Assembly: GCA_001664505.1 (NCBI GenBank) | Contig: CP011806.1 | Location: forward strand, 5,263,672 to 5,327,671 | DNA: 64,000 bases | From: Acidobacteria bacterium Mor1 | GTDB taxonomy: Bacteria; Acidobacteriota; Polarisedimenticolia; Polarisedimenticolales; Polarisedimenticolaceae | Reading direction: 5' to 3' | Shown here: positions 43,987 to 52,526 of the stretch, in pieces | Position numbering within the stretch: the stretch's first letter is position 1 | Layout of the letters: the number at the start of each line of letters is the position of its first letter | Notes under the pieces: generated by a model | Databases searched by the model: none | What the model saw: only the letters and a program-made list of their open reading frames with translations | Told to the model about the DNA's origin: nothing | Translations under genes and position numbers: made by a program

Positions 43987-45137
43987 CGGCGCCCCAGAAG
44001 TCCGGCGAGCACGTCGATCCCCCGCTCGACCACATCGGGCCGGGCCGAGGTGAAGCAGACCCGGGCATGATCGGGGTAGGGGCCGAAGCTCGGCCCCGGC
44101 GCGAGGAACAGCCCGCGGTCGACGCAGTCCGACAGAAAGCCGTGGAGGCCCCGCTCGTCGAGCCGTTCCGAGACATCGAGGAACAGGAAGGTGCTTCCCT
44201 GGGGGGCCGGTACGCCGAGGCGCTCGGCGGCACGCAGCCCGAGCTCGAGGTACTGCGGCCGGATCCCGTCGACCCAGCGATCTCCCCGTCCGTCCAGCGC
44301 CCGCAGAGCCGCCAGCTGGGACGCGGTCGGGGTGCTGTAGAACGCGTGGGTGCTGACCTTGATCAACTCGGCCAGGGGCTCGGAGGGCCCGACGGCGTAA
44401 CCGCAGCGGTTGCCGGCCATGCCGAAGGCCTTGGAGAAGGAGTGGGTCGAGAAGGTGCGTTCGGGGGCCAGGGTCCGGCAGTAGCTGTGGGTTCCGTCGT
44501 AGACGTAGTCCTCGTAGACCTCGTCGGACACGATCCAGAGATCGTGTTCCCGGGCCCACTCGCAAAGGGCCTCGAGCCAGCTCGCCGGGATGACTTCGCC
44601 GGTCGGGTTGTTGGGTGTGCTGATGTACAGCACCGAGGTCGCGGCGGTCCGATGCCGCTCGACCACCGAGACGGCGCTCTCGGGGGAGTCCGCCTCGCCG
44701 ATGAAGGGCACCGCTACCGGCGTGCCGCGAAACGAGCGCACGATGCCCTCGATCAACGGCCAGTAGGGCGCCAGGATCAAGACCTCCTCACCCGGCGAAA
44801 CCGTGGCTCCGATGGCCGCTCCGACGGCGCCGGTGGCCCCGGCGGTGATCAGGACGTTCGCGGTCTCGGTCGGCACCCCGGTTCGGGCGCTCGCCCGTGC
44901 CGCCACCGCTTCGAGAAAGGGCCCGTAGCCCTGGGGCGCCGTGTAGCGGTGCATGCCGGGGAATTCCTCGACGGTGAGGTCCTGCATGCGGCAGCCCTCG
45001 GCGGGCTCGAGCCAGGTATCGCCGATGTGGAGCGGGTAGACCTCCCCCTGGTGGCGGGCCAGACGGTGGGCCAGCGCCGAGAAGGTGGACCCCTTGATGC
45101 CCGCCACGGCGGGATCGGTCTTCGGGTATTTGGGCAT
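43983..45137 (-). CDS. Class I/II PLP-dependent aminotransferase
   Basis: 384-aa fold-type I aminotransferase. PLP Schiff-base Lys236 lies in THSFSKAFGMAGNRCGY. Other motifs are the substrate and cofactor segments TPNNPTG (174-180) and VSDEVYED (203-210), the phosphate-binding ITAGATGA and C-terminal PDHARVCFTSA. The length is usual for the family. The amino-acid substrate cannot be set from sequence; aspartate/aromatic-type enzymes share these motifs. A TACAAT -10-like box 5 nt upstream suggests a leaderless transcript. The DUF456 gene follows with an overlap. Confidence 0.88.
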   Translation of the reverse strand: MPKYPKTDPAVAGIKGSTFSALAHRLARHQGEVYPLHIGDTWLEPAEGCRMQDLTVEEFPGMHRYTAPQGYGPFLEAVAARASARTGVPTETANVLITAGATGAVGAAIGATVSPGEEVLILAPYWPLIEGIVRSFRGTPVAVPFIGEADSPESAVSVVERHRTAATSVLYISTPNNPTGEVIPASWLEALCEWAREHDLWIVSDEVYEDYVYDGTHSYCRTLAPERTFSTHSFSKAFGMAGNRCGYAVGPSEPLAELIKVSTHAFYSTPTASQLAALRALDGRGDRWVDGIRPQYLELGLRAAERLGVPAPQGSTFLFLDVSERLDERGLHGFLSDCVDRGLFLAPGPSFGPYPDHARVCFTSARPDVVERGIDVLAGLLGRR

Positions 45138-45142
45138 GCGTC

Positions 45143-45148
45143 ATTGTA
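45143..45148 (-). promoter_or_regulatory. -10-like hexamer, possible leaderless start for aminotransferase gene
   Basis: TACAAT on the reverse strand with 5 nt (GACGC) to the ATG at 45137. No Shine-Dalgarno. Confidence 0.4.
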
Positions 45149-45162
45149 CCCGGCGGGCCCGC

Positions 45163-45168
45163 TATAAT
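45163..45168 (+). promoter_or_regulatory. Consensus -10 for the PfkB-family kinase gene
   Basis: Perfect TATAAT, predicting transcription start near 45175 and a leader of about 47 nt that carries the GAGAGGAG ribosome site at 45210-45217. No good -35. It overlaps the divergent aminotransferase promoter. Confidence 0.55.
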
Positions 45169-45221
45169 GCCCCGCCACGCGGCGGTCCGCCGCGCGCAGA
45201 CCCACCCCGAGAGGAGTATCC

Positions 45222-46217
45222 GTGTCCAAACCGTTGGATGTAGTCGGAATCGGCAACGCCATCGTCGACGTGTTGGCCCAGGTCGATGACCGGTTTCTCG
45301 ATCAGAACGAGATGGCCAAGGGGCGCATGACCCTGATCGACGGCGATCAGGCCGCGGCGATCTACGAACAGATGCCCGACACCGTGGAGAGTTCCGGCGG
45401 CTCGGCAGCCAATACCCTGGTCGGCGTGGCGTCCCTGGGCGGGCGCGGTGCCTTCATCGGCAAGGTGCGGGACGACAAGCTCGGCGAGGTGTTCACCCGG
45501 GATATCCGTGACGTCGGCGTCGAGTTCGACACGGCTCACGCCGGCGACGGCCCGCAAACCGCGCGCTGTCTGATCCTGGTGACCCCCGACGCCCAGCGCA
45601 CCATGAACACCTTTCTCGGCGCCGCGGCGCATCTGTCCCCCGAGGACATCGACCCCTACGCCATCTCCCGGGCGGCCTACACCTACCTCGAGGGCTACCT
45701 GTGGGATCCGCCGCCGGCCAAGGAGGCCTTCGTCAAGGCTGCGCGGGTCGCTCACGCCTCCGACGGCAAGGTGGCCTTGACCCTTTCCGATTCCTTCGTG
45801 GTCAACCGCCACCGTGAGTCGTTTCTCGATCTCGTTTCCAACCATGTCGATCTGGTCTTCGCCAACGAGGATGAGGTGCAGTCGCTGTTCGAATGCGACT
45901 TCGACGACGCGATTCGCCAGCTCAAAGGGCGCTGCGAGATCGCGGCGGTGACCCGGGGTGAAAAAGGTTCGTTGATCCTCCGGGGAGACGAGACGGTCGA
46001 GGTCGCTGCGGCGAGTGTCGACAAGGTCGTCGATACCACCGGCGCCGGCGACCTCTACGCCGCAGGGTTCCTGTTCGGCCTGAGCCGGGGCTACGGTCTC
46101 GGCGAGTGCGGCAAGTTGGGAGGTATCGCTGCAGGGGAGGTGATCTCTCACATGGGGGCGCGTCCTCTGACGTCGTTGGCCGATCTGGCCGCGGAAGTGC
46201 TCGGAGCCAAGGGATGA
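45222..46217 (+). CDS. PfkB-family sugar/nucleoside kinase (adenosine-kinase-like)
   Basis: 331-aa cytoplasmic kinase. GTG start with GAGAGGAG 4 nt upstream. N-terminal VVGIGNAIVDVLAQV, the SSGGSAANTLVGVASLGG substrate loop, and the ATP/catalytic motif DTTGAGD with catalytic base Asp277 mark the PfkB/ribokinase superfamily. The GNAIVDVL and GGSAANT forms are those of bacterial adenosine-kinase-like members, so a nucleoside substrate is most likely but not proven. The stop overlaps the DUF1684 lipoprotein start (ATGA). Confidence 0.88.
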   Translation: MSKPLDVVGIGNAIVDVLAQVDDRFLDQNEMAKGRMTLIDGDQAAAIYEQMPDTVESSGGSAANTLVGVASLGGRGAFIGKVRDDKLGEVFTRDIRDVGVEFDTAHAGDGPQTARCLILVTPDAQRTMNTFLGAAAHLSPEDIDPYAISRAAYTYLEGYLWDPPPAKEAFVKAARVAHASDGKVALTLSDSFVVNRHRESFLDLVSNHVDLVFANEDEVQSLFECDFDDAIRQLKGRCEIAAVTRGEKGSLILRGDETVEVAAASVDKVVDTTGAGDLYAAGFLFGLSRGYGLGECGKLGGIAAGEVISHMGARPLTSLADLAAEVLGAKG

Positions 46218-47224
46218 TGCGGCGGGCGGCGCGACGGGGGAGCCGCGGGCCGGGGGCAGCCTGGCCGGCACTGTTGGTGCTGCTTGTGCTTTGTGCCGGC
46301 TGCGGAGCCGAAGAACCGGCTCCGGAACCGGCGGAACCGGCCGCGGAGACATCGGTTGCCGACGCCGAGCCGGAGGGCTTCCTGCCCGCCCTCGCAGCGT
46401 GGAAGGAAAAGCGCGACCAGCGGCTGCGGGAAGAAGACAGCTGGCTGACCCTGGTCGGTCTGCACTGGCTCGAGCCCGGCGACAGCGGCTGCGGCACCGA
46501 CGAGGGGCTGCCGGTGCAGTTCCCCGCGGGAACCGCCGCGGCCCGGGTCGGGACGTTCCGAGTGCAAGAGGACGGAGTCTCGCTCCAGGTGGCTCCCGGC
46601 GTGCAGGTCGATGCGGTTTCCGGTGAGTCCGAGCGCCGGGCCCTGGAGCCCGGAGCCTGGCATCCGATCGCCGCCGACGACGCCGAGACACCCGACCGGT
46701 TGTTCAGCGGGGAACTCCAGTTCTACCTGATTCGCCGGGAAGAGCGGGTCGGCATTCGGGTCAAGCACCCCGGCAGTCCGGTGCGCACCGGGTTCGAGGG
46801 GCTCGACTACTTCCCGCCGTCCGAGGACTACCGGGTCGAGGCGGAGTTCGTTCCCTTCGATCCGCCGAAGAAGGTGCCGATCGCCACGGTCATCGGCACC
46901 GAGGTCGAGATGCAGTCTCCGGGTGAGGTGCGCTTCAGCCTGGGTGGCGAGTCGTTGACCCTGGAGCCGTTGGCGTCGGCCGGCGGCCGCTTGTGGTTCA
47001 TCTTCAAGGACCGCACCAACGGAAGCGAGACCTACGGTGCAGGTCGCTACCTCTACGCCGACGCTCCGGTGGACGGCAAGGTCACCGTCGATTTCAACCG
47101 GGCCTACAACATGCCCTGTGCCTTCACCGAGTTCGCCACCTGTCCGCTTCCCCCGCGCTCCAACTGGCTTGCGGTGAAGGTCGAGGCCGGGGAGAAGGCG
47201 TTCAAGGGAGGTCCGGCGCACTAG
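46214..47224 (+). CDS. DUF1684 lipoprotein
   Basis: 336-aa lipoprotein of the DUF1684 family. It starts at the ATG overlapping the kinase stop (ATGA); a second ATG follows directly. The Arg-rich n-region and hydrophobic LLVLLVLCAGC with lipobox are clear. Family motifs: DSWLTLVGLHWLEPGDSGCGTDEG (split by a Gly turn), GLDYFPP, GRYLYADAP, and C-terminal FNRAYNMPCAFTEFATCPLPP. Family function unknown; it is widespread in Acidobacteriota and Bacteroidota. The 3' end overlaps the converging YkgJ-like gene by 23 bp. Confidence 0.88.
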   Translation: MMRRAARRGSRGPGAAWPALLVLLVLCAGCGAEEPAPEPAEPAAETSVADAEPEGFLPALAAWKEKRDQRLREEDSWLTLVGLHWLEPGDSGCGTDEGLPVQFPAGTAAARVGTFRVQEDGVSLQVAPGVQVDAVSGESERRALEPGAWHPIAADDAETPDRLFSGELQFYLIRREERVGIRVKHPGSPVRTGFEGLDYFPPSEDYRVEAEFVPFDPPKKVPIATVIGTEVEMQSPGEVRFSLGGESLTLEPLASAGGRLWFIFKDRTNGSETYGAGRYLYADAPVDGKVTVDFNRAYNMPCAFTEFATCPLPPRSNWLAVKVEAGEKAFKGGPAH

Positions 47225-47777
47225 TGCCGGGTGGCGCCTGGCGCTTCCGCGCCTCGTTGTCGAAGAGCGAGCGCAACGGGATGCGCTCCATCCCGGCACC
47301 GGTCTCTGCCTGGAGCGTGGCTAGGCGGCCTTCGAACGGGCCGAGGGTCCAGCAGTCCTCTTCGGCGAGAGTTTCGATCACCGGCCCCTCTTCGTTGAGC
47401 GGGCAGATGTCCCGCAGCTCCACCGTTCGGCCGCGATCTTCGTCGAGCCAGCGCAGGGGCAGTCCCTGAGTGCGGCAAACGTACGGCCGGTCGTCGTAGA
47501 TGCGGCAGGCACCCGCTCCGTCGAGGAAAGCGCACGCACCAGCCGGGTGTGGCCTTCCCGAGGCGAGCAGCTCACCGTGCCGCTCGCGGATCCGGTCGGC
47601 CTCGACGGCGAACACGCGGATGTCGTCGACGCAGCAGTCGGTGCAGCCCCGGCGGCAGCGCAGCCGATCGGCGTGAAGCCGCTCCAGGCGGCCGGCGGCC
47701 TCGTCGACCTCCCGATGGAGCATGCGCAGCCGGTTCGACGTCCCGCCCGGACGACCCGATTTCACGCGATCTGCCAC
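47202..47777 (-). CDS. YkgJ-family cysteine-cluster protein
   Basis: 191-aa cytoplasmic protein with the YkgJ/CxxxCxxCC Zn- or Fe-S-binding signature: CRRGCTDCC near residue 41, then GACAFLDGAGACRIYDDRPYVCR with more cysteines and RDICPLNEE. Cys-cluster proteins of this family bind a metal cluster and have unknown function. GTG start at 47777; ribosome site weak (AAGGGG about 10 nt upstream). Its 3' end overlaps the DUF1684 gene on the opposite strand. Confidence 0.85.
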   Translation of the reverse strand: MADRVKSGRPGGTSNRLRMLHREVDEAAGRLERLHADRLRCRRGCTDCCVDDIRVFAVEADRIRERHGELLASGRPHPAGACAFLDGAGACRIYDDRPYVCRTQGLPLRWLDEDRGRTVELRDICPLNEEGPVIETLAEEDCWTLGPFEGRLATLQAETGAGMERIPLRSLFDNEARKRQAPPGTSAPDLP

Positions 47778-47883
47778 CCTAACCCCTTGAAAAAAAGCGC
47801 TTTGCTCGAAGCGTTCGCGATCTGCGACTTTCCGCGCCCCCCGAGCGTACTAGCTCTTCCAACGAAGCTGGAGGACGAAAAGC

Positions 47884-48903
47884 ATGCGTAACGTGAAGTT
47901 CCTGACCACGGCCGCCGGAACCTGCCTGTTGGCTCTCCTGGTCGCCTTTCCGCTGATGGCCGGCGGCTCCGACGAACCGGTGGTCGTCAGTACCTCCGGC
48001 AGCGGCCTGTTCGTGGTCGGCGACGGTACGGCCGATGACGTTCGGGTCCACCTCGCCGGGTTCGGCAAGGGACCCTACCTGGGCGTGTGGCTCGAAGAAG
48101 AGACCGAGCTCTCCGAAGGGGGCGCCCGGGTCACGGCGGTGGCCGACGATTCGCCGGCGGCCGAGGCGGGCATCCGCGAAGGGGATGTCATCGTCGAGAT
48201 GAACGGCCGGGTCGTCCGCGGCCCCAAGGCGTTGACCTCGCGGATTCGCGAGATGGACGAAGGGGACCGCATCGACCTCGACATCGTGCGCGACGGCGAC
48301 CGCATGTCCGTCGACGCCGAGCTGGCTGAACGCCCCAACGCCTACGGCTTCTTCCGTAGCGACGACGGAACCGGCGCCAAGGTCTACAGTTGGAGCGGTA
48401 GCGGTGACGGCCTGAGCTACCTCGATGACCTGCCCGACGATCTCCGCGACCAACTCGGTCAGTGGCGCAACGGCCTCGACGGCCTCAAGGGCCTGGATGG
48501 GCTGAAGCGGCTCGAGAGCCTCAAGGGACTCGAGCGGTTCCACGCCCCGGGTTCCGGCACCAGCATCTTCCGTCTCGACGGCCGCCCCAAGCTCGGCGTG
48601 CACCTGGTCGAGGTCACCGACGAACTCCGCGAGCACCTTGGCGCCAACGGCGAAGAGGGTGTGCTGGTCTCAAAGTTGGTCGATGGAATGCCCGCCGAAC
48701 GCGCAGGCATCCGGGTCGGCGACCTGATCACCGCAGTCGACGGCTCATCCGTGTCCTCGGCGTCGGACCTGATCCGGGCGCTGCGCAACAAGGACGGCGA
48801 GACCATCCGCATCGACATCGTGCGTGACGGCCGCAACGACGTGATCGACGTCGATCTGCCGGCCCGCGAGCGGCTGGAGATCGGTGGCGGCCCGAAGGCC
48901 TGA
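47884..48903 (+). CDS. Exported protein with two PDZ domains
   Basis: 339-aa periplasmic protein. Signal peptide LALLVAFPLMAGG. PDZ 1 spans about residues 60-145 (PYLGVWLEEE, DSPAAEAGIREGDVIVEMNG). PDZ 2 spans about 235-325 (PKLGVHLVEV, MPAERAGIRVGDLITAVDG). Between them is a Leu/Gly/Asp repeat, GLDGLKGLDGLKRLESLKGL, that may form a short coiled or amphipathic linker. No protease domain, so it resembles a scaffold or adaptor of HtrA-type systems. GGAGGA lies about 10 nt before the ATG. Partner unknown; the HtrA protease of this window is a candidate (inference). Confidence 0.84.
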   Translation: MRNVKFLTTAAGTCLLALLVAFPLMAGGSDEPVVVSTSGSGLFVVGDGTADDVRVHLAGFGKGPYLGVWLEEETELSEGGARVTAVADDSPAAEAGIREGDVIVEMNGRVVRGPKALTSRIREMDEGDRIDLDIVRDGDRMSVDAELAERPNAYGFFRSDDGTGAKVYSWSGSGDGLSYLDDLPDDLRDQLGQWRNGLDGLKGLDGLKRLESLKGLERFHAPGSGTSIFRLDGRPKLGVHLVEVTDELREHLGANGEEGVLVSKLVDGMPAERAGIRVGDLITAVDGSSVSSASDLIRALRNKDGETIRIDIVRDGRNDVIDVDLPARERLEIGGGPKA

Positions 48904-49028
48904 TGAAGACCGCCTGATCGAAGACTCCTCCGAGGTTCAGACCTCCCAAGGGCGTCGTGGCTTGCCGAAGGGCAGGCGCGGCGCCCTACCTTTTTTGCCC
49001 CGGGATTCCCGGGTCGCGCCCGGAAGGG

Positions 49029-49034
49029 TACGAT
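49029..49034 (+). promoter_or_regulatory. -10-like hexamer, possible leaderless start for 49041 gene
   Basis: TACGAT with 6 nt (GACCGG) to the GTG at 49041. Supports a leaderless GTG start where no ribosome site exists at normal spacing. Confidence 0.4.
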
Positions 49035-49040
49035 GACCGG

Positions 49041-50165
49041 GTGACTCGTCTGGACGACATCCCGACGCCGTTTCTGGCCCTGGACCGCCGCGTGCTGCAG
49101 CGCAACGTCGAGGGCATGTTGCGTCGCGCCCAACGGTTCGGTGTGGTGCTGCGCCCCCACCTGAAGACCGCCAAGTGCGCCGAGGTCGCCCGCCTCGCTC
49201 ACGGGGGAAGCCACGGTCCGATCACCGTTTCCACCCTGCAAGAGGCGGCCTGGTTCGTGGAGCGTGGCTTTCGCGATCTGACCTACGCGGTCGGCATCGT
49301 CCCGCAGAAGCTCGACCGGGTCGCGGCGATGATGCGGTCCGGAGCCGACTTGAGAATCCTGACCGATGATCCGGCCACCGCCGCGGCGATCAGCGAGGAC
49401 GGCGCCGGCCGTGGCATCCGCTACCGCGTGATGATCGAGGTGGATTGCGGCGCGGGTCGCGCGGGGCTGGACCCGGCGGGAGATTCGCTGCTCGAGACCG
49501 GCCGCGCGCTCGACCAGGGGGAGGGGAGCGAGCTCTGTGGGGTGTTGACCCACGGAGGGCAGTCCTACGGGTGCGATGGTCCCGCCGGCGTGCGGGTGGT
49601 GGCCGGGACCGAACGGGATGCCGCGGTCCGCGCCGCCGAGCGACTACGCGCCGCCGGTTTGCCTTGCCCGGTGGTGAGCGTCGGTTCGACTCCGACGGCG
49701 ATGGTGGCGGAGAACCTCTCGGGGGTCGATGAGATTCGCCCAGGGGTCTACATGTTCTTCGATCTCTTCCAGCACAAGCTGGGCATGTGCACCCTGGAGG
49801 ACATCGCCATCGACGTTCACACACGGGTCGTCGGGCGCTACCCCGAGCGGGGGCAGGTGCTGGTCGATGCCGGGGGCCTGGCGTTGTCCCAGGACCGCAG
49901 CGCCAACCGGTTCGACGAGACGCTGGGCTACGGCCTGTGTCTGGACGCCCGTCGGACGTCGGTCGGCCGGGTGGTGCAGGTGAACCAGGAGCATGGCTTC
50001 GTCGAGCTGGACCCGGGCCGGCGGGACAACCCGCCGGCGGTGGGGGAGCGGCTGCGGATCCTGCCCAACCACGCCTGCATGACCGCTGCGATGTACGACC
50101 GCTACCAGGTGACCGAGGACGGTATCCGGACTATCGGGGTCTGGGACCGCACCGGGGGCTGGTGA
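49041..50165 (+). CDS. D-threonine aldolase / D-serine dehydratase-like PLP enzyme
   Basis: 374-aa fold-type III PLP enzyme. The PLP Lys42 lies in LRPHLKTAK; IPTPFLALD marks the N-terminus of the alanine-racemase-like barrel. The C-terminal domain carries the metal-binding PNHACM motif (His and Cys/Asp position) seen in D-threonine aldolases and DSD1. The start GTG at 49041 places IPTPFLALD at residue 7, as in the family; the longer frame has no such sequence. Relatives cleave D-threonine or deaminate D-serine with a divalent metal. The gene is monocistronic. Confidence 0.86.
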   Translation: MTRLDDIPTPFLALDRRVLQRNVEGMLRRAQRFGVVLRPHLKTAKCAEVARLAHGGSHGPITVSTLQEAAWFVERGFRDLTYAVGIVPQKLDRVAAMMRSGADLRILTDDPATAAAISEDGAGRGIRYRVMIEVDCGAGRAGLDPAGDSLLETGRALDQGEGSELCGVLTHGGQSYGCDGPAGVRVVAGTERDAAVRAAERLRAAGLPCPVVSVGSTPTAMVAENLSGVDEIRPGVYMFFDLFQHKLGMCTLEDIAIDVHTRVVGRYPERGQVLVDAGGLALSQDRSANRFDETLGYGLCLDARRTSVGRVVQVNQEHGFVELDPGRRDNPPAVGERLRILPNHACMTAAMYDRYQVTEDGIRTIGVWDRTGGW

Positions 50166-50186
50166 GCGCCCGCAGCCTCTTCCCGG

Positions 50187-50192
50187 TACAAT
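50187..50192 (+). promoter_or_regulatory. -10-like hexamer, possible leaderless start for 50199 gene
   Basis: TACAAT with 6 nt (ACTTAT) to the ATG at 50199. No Shine-Dalgarno in or near the gap. Confidence 0.45.
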
Positions 50193-50198
50193 ACTTAT

Positions 50199-50510
50199 AT
50201 GTCTAGTCTTTCGATCGGGGGCCTGGTCGCCCGCTTTGCCGGAAACCTGCGCTACCCCTGGCTGGTCGCGATCACCGCAGGGTTCCTCCTGCTCGACATG
50301 GTCGTGCCGGACCCGCTGCCGTTCGTCGAAGAGATCCTGCTCGCGCTGATGACCATGATCTTCATGTCGTTCAAGCGACGGAAAGAGACCGTGGACGTCG
50401 AGCAGGCTCCGGCGGCGAGCAGCGGACAGGCCGCCCCTGCCGCCCCCGCCGATGCGCCGGAGAAGCGGGAGGCCACGGTGATCAGCGTGGAGCCGAACCC
50501 GAACCCCTGA
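50199..50510 (+). CDS. Small membrane protein (DUF6116-like)
   Basis: 103-aa protein. N-terminal amphipathic stretch, then one or two hydrophobic segments (LRYPWLVAITAGFLLLDMVVP and PFVEEILLALMTMIFMSF), a basic FKRRKE, and an Ala/Pro-rich C-terminal tail. The LRYPWL...VVPDPLPFVEEILLAL pattern recalls DUF6116. Function unknown. No ribosome site; a TACAAT lies 6 nt upstream. It converges on serA. Confidence 0.68.
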   Translation: MSSLSIGGLVARFAGNLRYPWLVAITAGFLLLDMVVPDPLPFVEEILLALMTMIFMSFKRRKETVDVEQAPAASSGQAAPAAPADAPEKREATVISVEPNPNP

Positions 50511-50565
50511 GGCAAGCCCGCAACGACAGGAGCGCGCCGGTGTCTCGGACGCGAGCGCTCCCGGG

Positions 50566-52155
50566 CTAGGGAATCGACACGGTGGTGACGCTCAGCACCT
50601 CGGGCAACTGCTCGATACGGCTCAGTGCGTCTGCGGGCACCGGACTATCCACGGCGATGATCGAGATCGCCGCCTCGTCTCCGGTCACCCGGCCGAGCTG
50701 CAAGCCCGCGATGTTCACGCCGGTGTCGCCGAGGATCGAGCCGATACCGCCGATGACTCCGGGGACGTCCCGGTTACGGATGAACAGCAGGTGCCCGTCG
50801 AGGCTGCTCTCGATCGGCGTTCCGTCTACCTCGACCAGCCGTGGATAGTTCCCGGTCAACACGGTACCGGCGACGGTGGTCGTGCTCTCATCGGTGGTCA
50901 GGGTCAGACGCAGCAGCCCGGAGTAGTCGGTGTTCTCGTTGCTGCGCCCTTCCTCGATGGTCACGCCGCGGCTCTGGGCCAGGGCGATCGAGTTGACGTA
51001 GGAAACGGCGCCGTGGACGACCGGTTGCAGGAGGCCCTTGCTCGCCGCCATCGCCACCGGCTTGATCGGGTACTCCCCGAAGGTGCCGTAGCTGCGGACC
51101 TCGAGACGCTTCATTCCACCGGAACAGATCTGGCCGAGCAGGCTGCCCAGACGCTCGCCCAGCTCCATGACCGGGCTCATGGCGGCATGGGTCTCCCGGT
51201 CCATCGACGGGAAGTTGACCGCATCCAGGATCACGCCGCTCTGCAGATAGTCGCGAATCTTCTGGGCAATCTCCACGCCGACCCGTACCTGAGCCTCGAC
51301 GGTGGAGGCGCCCAGGTGGGGCGTCGCGACAACGGCAGGGTGTTCGACCAGGCGCCGGTCGGTCGGCGGCTCGGCGTCGAACACGTCGAGGCCGCAGCCG
51401 GAGAGTTGACCGGACTCGAGCGCGTCGAACACCGCACCCTCGTCGAGCAGACCGCCGCGGGCACAGTTGATCACCCGGGCGCCCTTCTTCATCTTGGCGA
51501 TCGCCTCGGCGTTGATCAGGTTCTTGGTGTCGTCGGTCTTGGGCACGTGAATCGTGACGAAGTCCGACTTGGCCAGCAACTCGTCGAGGGTCACCACGTC
51601 GATACCCAGGGAGTCCATCCCGTCGCCGGAGACGAACGGGTCGTAGCCCAGCACTTCCATCCGCAGTCCGCGTCCGCGCCGGGCCACTTCCCGGCCGATG
51701 CGGCCGAGGCCGATCACGCCCAGGGTCTTGCCTTCGATCTCGATGCCGACGTACTTCTTGCGCTCCCACTGACCGGCGCGAAGGTCGGCGTTGGCCTGAG
51801 ACACGTTGCGAGCCAACGCCGTCATCAGCGCGATGGTGTGCTCGGCGGCGGCTACCGAGTTGCCGCCGGGGGTGTTCATCACCACCACGCCGGCGTTGCT
51901 CGCCGCCGGCAGGTCGATGTTGTCGACGCCGGTGCCGGCCCGACCGATGGCCCGCAGCTTCTTGGCGTGCTCCAGGATGTCCGGGGTGACCTTGGTCGCC
52001 GAGCGGACGATCAGGGCGTCGTAGTCCCCGATGACCTCAGCCAACTCGGGAGGGGTCATCCCGGTCTTGAAGGTCACGTCGAAGCCCTCGGTTTCCTCCA
52101 GCAGGGCGACCCCTTTGGGAGAAACGTTGTCGGCCACCAATACCCGGATGCTCAT
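50566..52155 (-). CDS. serA: D-3-phosphoglycerate dehydrogenase, long form
   Basis: 529-aa NAD enzyme that oxidises 3-phosphoglycerate, the first step of serine synthesis. Substrate domain halves flank a Rossmann domain with GLGRIGREVARRG. Catalytic motifs are IVRSATKV, INCARGGLLDEGA (Arg) and the EP...HLGAST segment (Glu and His). Residues ~320-450 are the allosteric-substrate-binding domain and the last ~75 an ACT domain (DVPGVIGGIGSILGDTGVNIA), typical of type I PGDH regulated by serine. An AGGA 8 nt upstream serves the ATG. A TACAAT (52217-52212) could be its -10. A tandem 10-bp repeat lies in the leader. Confidence 0.96.
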   Translation of the reverse strand: MSIRVLVADNVSPKGVALLEETEGFDVTFKTGMTPPELAEVIGDYDALIVRSATKVTPDILEHAKKLRAIGRAGTGVDNIDLPAASNAGVVVMNTPGGNSVAAAEHTIALMTALARNVSQANADLRAGQWERKKYVGIEIEGKTLGVIGLGRIGREVARRGRGLRMEVLGYDPFVSGDGMDSLGIDVVTLDELLAKSDFVTIHVPKTDDTKNLINAEAIAKMKKGARVINCARGGLLDEGAVFDALESGQLSGCGLDVFDAEPPTDRRLVEHPAVVATPHLGASTVEAQVRVGVEIAQKIRDYLQSGVILDAVNFPSMDRETHAAMSPVMELGERLGSLLGQICSGGMKRLEVRSYGTFGEYPIKPVAMAASKGLLQPVVHGAVSYVNSIALAQSRGVTIEEGRSNENTDYSGLLRLTLTTDESTTTVAGTVLTGNYPRLVEVDGTPIESSLDGHLLFIRNRDVPGVIGGIGSILGDTGVNIAGLQLGRVTGDEAAISIIAVDSPVPADALSRIEQLPEVLSVTTVSIP

Positions 52156-52526
52156 CGCTCGATCCTCGTTCTTGCTCGTTCTTGTATGTGGGGCGGAAGC
52201 GGGAAGCGGGGATTGTAGCAGCGGGGCCGGGTGCTCACCCGGGCGCCGGGGACCGGAAAGCCCCTCTTTTTTTGAACTTCCCGGGATCGGCAGGACAAGG
52301 GGTTGCCGAAGGCGGCCCGCTGGCGTAAGTCGTCTTCTCCGTTGATTTTACGACGGGAATGCGACAGTATCGGGCCGCGCCGACGCGCCGTGACCGCTGA
52401 GGGGCTCCCGGATCCACGACCTGAAGTTGCGGACAGCCGGGCCATTTATGCGTATACAGCAAGTTGGCCTTGCCGGTGCAGAGGGGCTGGCCGGCCAAAA
52501 ATCATGTCTTTAGGGGGCATTTTCTG
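52156..52526. other. Divergent intergenic region between serA and the metalloprotease gene
   Basis: 371 bp, no gene. On the serA side: tandem CTCGTTCTTG repeat at 52165-52184, overlapping the ribosome site region, and a reverse-strand TACAAT (52217-52212). On the protease side: a candidate promoter TTGATT (52342-52347), 17 bp, CAGTAT (52365-52370). A T-rich stretch (CTCTTTTTTT) occurs near 52265. TAGGGGGC at 52511-52518 is the likely ribosome site for 52527. Confidence 0.45.
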
